From SZUA-368 sp028533045 (GTDB lineage Bacteria; Spirochaetota; Spirochaetia; DSM-2461): 64,000 nucleotides of DNA. The translations under genes were made by a program, and so were the position numbers. Below the pieces are notes generated by a model. It had not been told where the DNA came from. It did not search any database and worked only from the letters and a program-made list of their open reading frames with translations. The stretch spans positions 62,001 to 126,000 of the forward strand of contig JBNAIG010000025.1 in NCBI GenBank assembly GCA_050031985.1, read 5' to 3'. Below are positions 58,020-64,000 of the stretch, piece after piece (within the stretch, counting starts at the first letter, position 1; the number at the start of each line of letters is the position of its first letter).

Positions 58020-59070
58020 GAATCAATCTCCTGCGGAATTTTAAGCTAACCGGGCATCCCAAAGGATAATCTTCCGCCGTATGGGTCTGTACTTTAAGGC
58101 GGAGTCCCTCCTTCTGTACCGTATAAAGGAGATGGGCCCCTTTATAAAGGCGGTTTTTCACAATCCAGCACTCTTCCTCTTCCGCCGGGCAGTGTGCCAT
58201 GGCCACATCTTCCGGGCGGATGGTGCATAGGGCGGGTCCGTTAAACTTTGTTTCCTTACAGGGAAAGCTAAGGGTGGGGGCGGCCTCACTAATAAAGACC
58301 GGTTCACCCTCTTTAAGACTGACTTGTCCCTCAATCAGGTTGTTGTTTCCCATAAAGCGGGCCGCAAAGGGGGTGGAGGGATTGTTGTAAAGGCATTTGG
58401 GACGGCCTTTCTGTTTTATTTCGCCCTTGTCCATTAGAATAATCCTGTCCGACATGGCCATGGCTTCCGCCTGGTCGTGGGTTACGTGGATTACGGTTAG
58501 TCCCAGCTCGCGCTGGAGAGAGCGGATCTCCAGCTGCATCTCCTCCCGCAGCCGGGCATCCAGATTGGAGAGGGGTTCGTCCAAAAGAAGAAGGTCCGGG
58601 TTCATGATAAGAGCCCGGCCCAGGGCCACCCGCTGTCTCTCCCCTCCGCTCAGTTCGTGGGGGCGGCGGTGCTTTTTCCCTTCCAGGCGCACCAGTTCCA
58701 TCACCCGGTCCACCTCCCGTTCCCTCTCTTGCCGGGGGATCTTCTGAATTTTCAGGGGGTAGGCCAGATTTTTCCCTATGGTCATGTGGGGCCAGAGAGC
58801 GTAATCTTGGAAGACAAATCCCATTCGCCGTTTTTCCGGGGGAACAAAGATGCCCTGCTCCCCATCGGCCAGAACCCGGTCATTCAGAATTATTCTTCCC
58901 GAGTCGGCCTTTTCTATGCCCGCAATACAGGAAAGGAGGGTGCTTTTGCCGCATCCGCTGGGGCCGAGTATGCCCACCAGTTCCCCCTCGTTTATCTGAA
59001 GGGAGAGATGACGGACCGCTTCTACCGAGCCGTAGGATTTTACTATGTTTTCCAAAATCAGTTTAATCAT
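57985..59070 (-). CDS. ABC importer ATPase, FbpC/PotA type
   Basis: A 361-residue ATPase. Walker A GPSGCGKST, FVFQDYALWPHMTIGKNLAYPL (Q-loop), signature LSGGERQRVALGRAL, Walker B LLLLDEPLSNLD and switch His in VIHVTHDQAEAM; a C-terminal TOBE-like domain follows. I start it at ATG 59070 with AAGGAAAAAAC upstream; the longer frame to 59100 lacks one. It overlaps the permease stop by 8 nt. Last gene of a binding protein-permease-ATPase operon for ferric iron or a similar cargo. Confidence 0.93.
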   Translation of the reverse strand: MIKLILENIVKSYGSVEAVRHLSLQINEGELVGILGPSGCGKSTLLSCIAGIEKADSGRIILNDRVLADGEQGIFVPPEKRRMGFVFQDYALWPHMTIGKNLAYPLKIQKIPRQEREREVDRVMELVRLEGKKHRRPHELSGGERQRVALGRALIMNPDLLLLDEPLSNLDARLREEMQLEIRSLQRELGLTVIHVTHDQAEAMAMSDRIILMDKGEIKQKGRPKCLYNNPSTPFAARFMGNNNLIEGQVSLKEGEPVFISEAAPTLSFPCKETKFNGPALCTIRPEDVAMAHCPAEEEECWIVKNRLYKGAHLLYTVQKEGLRLKVQTHTAEDYPLGCPVSLKFRRRLILNLADSPGSLP

Positions 59071-60718
59071 GTTTTTTCCTTTTTCTTCCCCGCTCAACAA
59101 GGCTGTTTCCTCCCAGAATCAGCAGGATCAGAAACAGGGAAAGGGCGGAGGTCATCTCCAGGCCGTAGGATTGGGACTGCATGCCAAAGAGGAGGACACC
59201 TACCGTCTCCTGTCCCGCCGAATAGAGCATGAGCACAATGGGAATCTCCCGCAGGGCAATCATCAGGCAGATGATAAAACCCGCTTTGATGCCCGGTGCT
59301 ATCAGGGGTAGGGTTATGGTAACAAAGGCTCGGAGAGGAGAGGCCCCGGCGGTACGGGCCGCTTTTTCCAGGCGCCCCCCGTGGAGGTCCAGCAAACCGG
59401 AGACCTGTTTCATTATGAGGGGCGTGAAGAGAACCATATAGGTAACGATGATGGCCCAGGGGGTACCGTAGAGCTTCATCGGGTGTCTGTTCCAGGAGTA
59501 GATGGCCGCCACAGCTAGTACGGTGTTGGGGATGGCCATGGGCCAGGAGGCGGCCGTTTCGAAAAGTTTGCCTCCCCTTTTGGGGAGACGGCGGGATATC
59601 AAAACCGAAGATATTCCTATGAGGGCGGCGGGAAGGGCCGCCGCCGTACCGTAGAGCAGGCTGTTGGCGAAGGCTCTGACAAATTTCCCCTGATAGAAAA
59701 ACAGATTCTTGTAGTTGGCCAAAGTCAGGTATTCCATCTTAACCGGCAGCCCCCAGCGCTTTAGGAAGGAGGAGACCCCCATGGCGGCCAGGGGAATCAG
59801 GCAAAAGAGTCCCTGGCTAAGAAGGGCAAAGGAGACAAAGCTTCCCTTTGTTAGGGGGGAAAGGCGGAAGTGGAGTGTGCCCCGCCCGGGTGAGGCGCTT
59901 CCTTCGGTTTTGTTGTACCGGAGTACTCCTTCCTGAAGCAGGTAAAGGAGGGTGGTAATCAGAATAAGAACAAGAGAGAGGGAGGCAGCCATGTCTGTTC
60001 TCAGGTTGCTTAAGGCCCCGTAGATGTGGGTGGGAATCACTTCGATTCCGGCGGGCAGGGAGAGTAGGGCGGGAACGGCAAAATTGGCCAGGGCCCGGGA
60101 AAAGACCAAGAGCCCCGTGGAGAGAAGGTTGGGGAGAATCAGAGGCAGAGTCACTGTGAGGAAGGTTCGCGCCGGAGAGGCCCCCGCCGTGAGAGCCGCC
60201 CGTTCCAAATCGGGGTTAATTCGCTCCATAGCATTCTTAAGAGAAAGGTACATGAGCGGGTAGAGATGGAGGGATAGAACCGCCGCCGAAGCTCCCAGAG
60301 AGTAGGAGCGGGCGGTCCACTCCGTTCCGGGGAGAATAGAAGTGATAATCCGCTCCAGGTACCCGTTTTTTCCAAATACCTGAACCCAGGAGAGGGCCAG
60401 AATATAGGGGGGGATAATAAAGGATATGAGTACAAAGTGGTCCATGATTTTTTTACCGGGGATGTTGGTTTTAACCCGGAGCCAGGCGAGAAAACCGGCG
60501 TAGAGGGCGGTCTGGAAAAAAACGGTAAATCCCAGGCGCAGTGAATTGAGGAGGGATTGGCCCAATCCGGAGTTGTCTGAAAAATGCCGGAAAAGGGAAT
60601 CGCCCCCTTTGACTATGAGTCGGAAAGGGGGCGCCAGATAGAAAAAAATCAGGATTGATCCCAGGAGAAACAGTCCCCCCGGGAGAAAGATCCTAGCGGA
60701 ATAGGGCTTTGAACGCAT
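59063..60718 (-). CDS. ABC importer permease, FbpB type
   Basis: A 551-residue permease with about 12 helices and two BPD_transp_1 domains, as in ferric-iron transporters. The two coupling motifs are RAALTAGASPARTFLTVTLPLILPNLLS and KAARTAGASPLRAFVTITLPLIAPGIKAG. ATG 60718 lies inside the end of the binding-protein gene (26-bp overlap) with no clear ribosome binding site, so translation is probably coupled; a slightly later start cannot be excluded. Confidence 0.93.
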   Translation of the reverse strand: MRSKPYSARIFLPGGLFLLGSILIFFYLAPPFRLIVKGGDSLFRHFSDNSGLGQSLLNSLRLGFTVFFQTALYAGFLAWLRVKTNIPGKKIMDHFVLISFIIPPYILALSWVQVFGKNGYLERIITSILPGTEWTARSYSLGASAAVLSLHLYPLMYLSLKNAMERINPDLERAALTAGASPARTFLTVTLPLILPNLLSTGLLVFSRALANFAVPALLSLPAGIEVIPTHIYGALSNLRTDMAASLSLVLILITTLLYLLQEGVLRYNKTEGSASPGRGTLHFRLSPLTKGSFVSFALLSQGLFCLIPLAAMGVSSFLKRWGLPVKMEYLTLANYKNLFFYQGKFVRAFANSLLYGTAAALPAALIGISSVLISRRLPKRGGKLFETAASWPMAIPNTVLAVAAIYSWNRHPMKLYGTPWAIIVTYMVLFTPLIMKQVSGLLDLHGGRLEKAARTAGASPLRAFVTITLPLIAPGIKAGFIICLMIALREIPIVLMLYSAGQETVGVLLFGMQSQSYGLEMTSALSLFLILLILGGNSLVERGRKRKKHD

Positions 60719-61733
60719 CGCTTGTATTATATTGATTTTCCGAAAGGACTGTCCAGTCTACCCGTCGGATAGTCAAATCTTCCGGAACTCCCGCTGTGGG
60801 GGGCATATCTTCTCTGGCGCTCACGAAGGCAAAGCGGGAGCCAATAGCCTGGGCTTCCTGGGAGAGGAGAAAATCCACAAATTCCCGGGCGAGGATTTGA
60901 TTAGCCTCGGGACGGGCGGGATTTTTGCTGATAGCCACCGGTCTCTGGATGGCCACGGCGCCCTCTTCGGGCCAGGCAATGGCCAGAGGGGTGGGGTATC
61001 CGTCTTTTTTGGCCTTTTTTTGCAGGCGGATAACCGTATCGTGGGGAGCGATTCCCGCGGTGAATTCCCCTTCCTGGATTTTGGAAGGAACATCGCTGTT
61101 CTTTTTGCTCAGGAAGAGACCGTTCTCTATAAGACCCTTGTGGAATTCCCCGTCCGTTCCGGTCAGATCCCAGAGCCCGGCGATGAGAGCCAGCGCTGTG
61201 GAGGATTGGGCCGGGTCGGCATGGACCAGCTTGTCCTTGTAAACGGGACTTGTCAGGTCCGCAAAGGAACGGGGCGGGTTATCCTTCATTTCATCCTTGT
61301 TGTAGATGACCACGCCGTATCTTTCGTTGACAATAGTATAGTTTCCTTCAAGCTGATAGATCTCTTTAAGATTGTCATATTCCGGGGAGCGGTACTCCTC
61401 CAGTGCGCCCTTTTCGTCCAGAGCCATATAGATAAGAGGGTCGGTACCCCAAAAGAGGTCAGCCTGAATTCCTCCGGACTCCGATTCGGTCCAGACCCGC
61501 TGTCTGAGAGCGCCTCCGCCCATATTTATCAATTCCAGGACATCGCCCCGTTCGGCCTCAAAACTTGTTTCCAGCTGGTTCACCATCTCTTCCGGGCCGG
61601 AGATATAGACGGTGATTTTACCTTCCCTACCGGAGTAGGAGGAGGATTGCTCTTCCTGCCCTGTTCCGTGCAGAGTGGAGAGGAGGAGAAAAAGAAAAAC
61701 TGTTATTTGGGGCCATTGTTTTGAAATATTCAT
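60693..61733 (-). CDS. Iron-type ABC substrate-binding protein (FbpA/AfuA-like)
   Basis: A 346-residue periplasmic binding protein with signal peptide MNISKQWPQITVFLFLLLST and mature start near GTGQEEQ. KITVYISGPEEMVNQLETSFEAERG, QADLFWGTDPLIYMALDEKGALEEYRSPEYDN and YGVVIYNKDE follow the FbpA/IdiA-like group-6 binding protein pattern. Related proteins bind Fe(III), phosphonates or thiamine, so ferric iron is likely but not certain. GGAACCCCC precedes ATG 61733. Iron supply would suit the Fe-S-rich enzymes next door, but no shared regulator is seen. Confidence 0.9.
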   Translation of the reverse strand: MNISKQWPQITVFLFLLLSTLHGTGQEEQSSSYSGREGKITVYISGPEEMVNQLETSFEAERGDVLELINMGGGALRQRVWTESESGGIQADLFWGTDPLIYMALDEKGALEEYRSPEYDNLKEIYQLEGNYTIVNERYGVVIYNKDEMKDNPPRSFADLTSPVYKDKLVHADPAQSSTALALIAGLWDLTGTDGEFHKGLIENGLFLSKKNSDVPSKIQEGEFTAGIAPHDTVIRLQKKAKKDGYPTPLAIAWPEEGAVAIQRPVAISKNPARPEANQILAREFVDFLLSQEAQAIGSRFAFVSAREDMPPTAGVPEDLTIRRVDWTVLSENQYNTSDAFKALFR

Positions 61734-61848
61734 GGGGGTTCCTTTGTGAAAATGATGGTTGTTATTATGGAGATTTACGAAAAAGTGTCAAGGGGAAGTA
61801 AAGTAGGTTGGGCTATTTATGTGAATTCAATTTAAAAAGTGATTACCA

Positions 61849-64000
61849 TCACCCCGTAAACACCCGCCCATTCAATCGCTCAATCTCCCCCACCAGCGCC
61901 TTGGCCACATCCATCTTATCCCCGAACAGCTCCACGATATTTCCGTAATTATTAAAGGGAGCCCCATTCAATTCGCTCTTCTCAATATAACCGTTCTGAA
62001 TAACATGCTTCACAATCATTTTCACAAATTCCATCTGATTGATGTTCAACGATTCGTCGCTCAAGAAGCGGGAAAAATGTTCATTAGCCGCTTTTGGCTC
62101 CAGGCCTAAAATACGGGAGACCAAAAGGAGCAGGGGCGTCTCTTCCCCGTAGGTCCGGATGTAGTCTTCCTTCGTGCCCAGCTCTTCCCATAGAATCTGT
62201 TCCAGCCGCTCAATGTCCCTTTCTGTCAGGTCAATGTTGTTCCGCAGTTTGTAAATCACCATTTCATCCCGGTGTGTTTTCAGGTAGTGGTCCACTTTTT
62301 TGCGGTAATCCCGGTATTCCCCTACGGTATATTCTCCGGGGTTCTCGGCGACCTCGAGGACTTCATCCTTGAAATTGGCGTAGTAGATGCCTCTGTTTTC
62401 GCCGTCGATGAATTTCAGGAGATCCCGTAGGGCGGTTCGTACCCGTTCATGATCAAAGAGGGTGGCCTTTTGCCAGTACTCCTCTGTCTGGACTTCGCGG
62501 ATAAGGCTCTCCTGCTGTTTCACTAGGGCAATATTGCCCTTTTTAGAGAGGTCTTCGGCGGTGGAAATAACCCGGGACTTGGATCTTGAGGCGGGCCTAC
62601 CGGTCAGCTGGGCATACTCTACGGTGTAGATGAGATAATCGAACCGCTTGGCCAGCTCGTCGTCCTCTATGGGAGCGATGAGGGGGGCGATATGCTGACT
62701 CAGCTCCCGTGAATCGGAATCGCTTATATCCTCCCACTTCTCCTTTTTATTGTAGGTGTGAATCTGCTTAAGTTTCATTTTGGCGTAGAAGCGGGTTTCG
62801 TCGATATCGGCGACTTGCTTGTGCAGGGTATCGACAAGGATCTGCCGGTGGGCCATGTAGGCTTCCTCCTGGAAATCGAGAGACTGGAGCTCTTTGATAA
62901 TGTCCACCTGAATATTAAAAAGGTTCTCCGTCAGGGACTTGGCCATGACACTCTCAATGCCGTTCTTGTTCTCCCTAAAGAATTCGAAGTTGTTACAGTA
63001 ATCGAAGATACGGAAGTCCTCCTTGTCCTGCCCGACCCCAAAGAGGTCTTCGCACAGACGGGTTCCCCGGCCTATCATCTGCCAGAATTTGGACTTGGAC
63101 CGGACCTTTTTAAAGAAGACCAGGTTGACGATTTCCGGTACGTCCACACCGGTGTCGAGCATATCCACGGAGACGGCGATCTGGGGGAGTTTGTCCTTTT
63201 CCGTGAAGTTGCCGTAGCTCTCTTTTATATACTTAATATCCGTATAAATCGGCTTGGCAAAATGGCCCTTGTGATGGGGATATTTTGCATCGAAGCGCTC
63301 CACGATGAACTGGGCGTGCTTTTTGTTTTTGGCGAAGACGATGGTCTTGCCCAGCTTGTCGCCCCCTTCCACTTTGATTCCCTTTTCCATCAACTCTTCC
63401 AGTACGATATCCACAGTCTGCTGGTTAAAAAGGAACTTGTTAATATCGTCGCCGCTAAAGTCCTCTTCCTCATCAAAGGTCTCCTCAAAGAGTTCCTGTT
63501 CCTCCGGGCTTAAGTCGGCATAATGAAGTCCCTCTTCGGGCAGTTTGAGGCGGGTTTCTATGGTGTGATAGGGAACGAGATACTCTTCTTCAATAGCTTC
63601 TCCCAGTTCGTAGGCGAAGGTGGGCACATTGTTTTCCAGGTCAAAAACGGAGTAGGTGTTAATGTCGATGTCATTTTTGGGAGTGGCGGTCAGGCCGACC
63701 AGGGAGGCGTCGAAGTAGTCGAATATGGCCTGGTACTTCTTGTAGATGCTCCGATGGGATTCGTCCACGATAATCAGGTCAAAGTGTCCCGTGGTAAAGA
63801 GAAGGGAGCCGTCCTTGCTCTTGGTCTCGTCAATGGCGTTCATCATGGTGGGGTAGGTGGAGAATACCATTTTGCTCTCCGGGGAGTCCTTGCCGTCCAA
63901 GAGGTTGCAGAGGGAGAGGTTCGGCAGCAGGTGGGAGAAGTTCTTTTTGGCCTGTGTCACCAGCTCCCGGCGGTCGGCAAGAAAGAGAATGTTCTTTATC
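61849..64000 (-). CDS. hsdR: Type I restriction endonuclease R subunit (HsdR/EcoEI-type), 5' end outside window
   Basis: About 717 codons of a minus-strand frame stay open to the right edge (ILFLADRRELVTQAKKNF precedes the GTG at 63960), so the true start lies outside. Helicase motifs are present in order: DLIIVDESHRSIY (motif II), GLTATP (III), IVFAKNKKHAQFIVERF (IV), VSVDMLDTGVDVPEIVNLVFF (V) and QMIGRGTRLC (VI). The C-terminal part (LLVSRILGLEPKAANEHFSRFLSDESLNINQMEFVKMIV) matches the EcoEI_R C-terminal domain. Walker A and the N-terminal nuclease domain are missing only because of the window edge. Partners hsdM/hsdS are not visible. Confidence 0.93.
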   Translation of the reverse strand, partial: IKNILFLADRRELVTQAKKNFSHLLPNLSLCNLLDGKDSPESKMVFSTYPTMMNAIDETKSKDGSLLFTTGHFDLIIVDESHRSIYKKYQAIFDYFDASLVGLTATPKNDIDINTYSVFDLENNVPTFAYELGEAIEEEYLVPYHTIETRLKLPEEGLHYADLSPEEQELFEETFDEEEDFSGDDINKFLFNQQTVDIVLEELMEKGIKVEGGDKLGKTIVFAKNKKHAQFIVERFDAKYPHHKGHFAKPIYTDIKYIKESYGNFTEKDKLPQIAVSVDMLDTGVDVPEIVNLVFFKKVRSKSKFWQMIGRGTRLCEDLFGVGQDKEDFRIFDYCNNFEFFRENKNGIESVMAKSLTENLFNIQVDIIKELQSLDFQEEAYMAHRQILVDTLHKQVADIDETRFYAKMKLKQIHTYNKKEKWEDISDSDSRELSQHIAPLIAPIEDDELAKRFDYLIYTVEYAQLTGRPASRSKSRVISTAEDLSKKGNIALVKQQESLIREVQTEEYWQKATLFDHERVRTALRDLLKFIDGENRGIYYANFKDEVLEVAENPGEYTVGEYRDYRKKVDHYLKTHRDEMVIYKLRNNIDLTERDIERLEQILWEELGTKEDYIRTYGEETPLLLLVSRILGLEPKAANEHFSRFLSDESLNINQMEFVKMIVKHVIQNGYIEKSELNGAPFNNYGNIVELFGDKMDVAKALVGEIERLNGRVFTG

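Overview
The window is a dense stretch of a bacterial chromosome with short gaps, frequent ATGA/TAATG/GTGA overlaps, clear Shine-Dalgarno sites and many TTG starts. It has an outer membrane (TonB, a TonB-dependent receptor, a beta-barrel protein), many lipoproteins, MCP chemoreceptors, a LysM-like envelope protein and an anaerobe-type purine/molybdenum-hydroxylase cluster. I infer an anaerobic, motile spirochaete-like bacterium (Spirochaetota). This rests on gene content and the 'ANGG'-type cleavage region of the binding protein, not on a marker gene. No rRNA, tRNA, CRISPR array or insertion sequence was found.

Layout. 1-3.3 kb: a truncated membrane-anchored protein, a small ORF, a multi-pass membrane protein and glucuronate isomerase. 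3.4-14.9 kb: corrinoid acquisition. This comprises TonB, then a minus-strand operon under a cobalamin riboswitch (two unknown lipoproteins, a BtuB-like receptor, a beta-propeller-like lipoprotein that may play the BtuG role), then a plus-strand run of MATE pump, inositol-phosphatase-like enzyme, BtuFCD-type ABC importer and a DHFR-like protein. 15-31.5 kb: sensing and envelope functions. These include an SDR/AraC/chemoreceptor operon, rhodanese-TauE, two hemerythrin proteins (one with a GGDEF domain that lost its catalytic core, one fused to an MCP with a CZB zinc domain), a lipoprotein/LysM-like pair, GtrA, an ammonium transporter fused to an intact diguanylate cyclase, several transporters and a stand-alone degenerate hybrid-cluster/CODH-like domain.

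31.5-58 kb is the main system, a purine uptake and breakdown island. A minus-strand BMP-type nucleoside/purine ABC importer operon ends in a CooA-like CRP/FNR regulator. Divergent from it is ygeY-ygeW followed by two fold-type-II PLP enzymes where the described urate clusters have ygeX. Then come YhhQ behind a preQ1-I-like element, a divergent radical SAM-MocA-NTPase-SsnA run, a convergent YgfK-molybdenum hydroxylase-2Fe-2S operon, and a membrane protein-XdhC-guanine deaminase-second molybdenum hydroxylase operon. Together these would import purines, deaminate and hydroxylate or reduce them, and degrade the ring to ureido/amino compounds whose nitrogen and carbon are recovered by YgeW, YgeY and the PLP enzymes. 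The pathway is inferred from published work on the ygeX/Y/W-ygfK-ssnA-xdhD cluster; the two-PLP-enzyme version and the short YgfK seen here are the most distinctive points.

58-64 kb: an iron-type ABC importer and the C-terminal two thirds of a type I restriction HsdR-like helicase/nuclease subunit running off the end.
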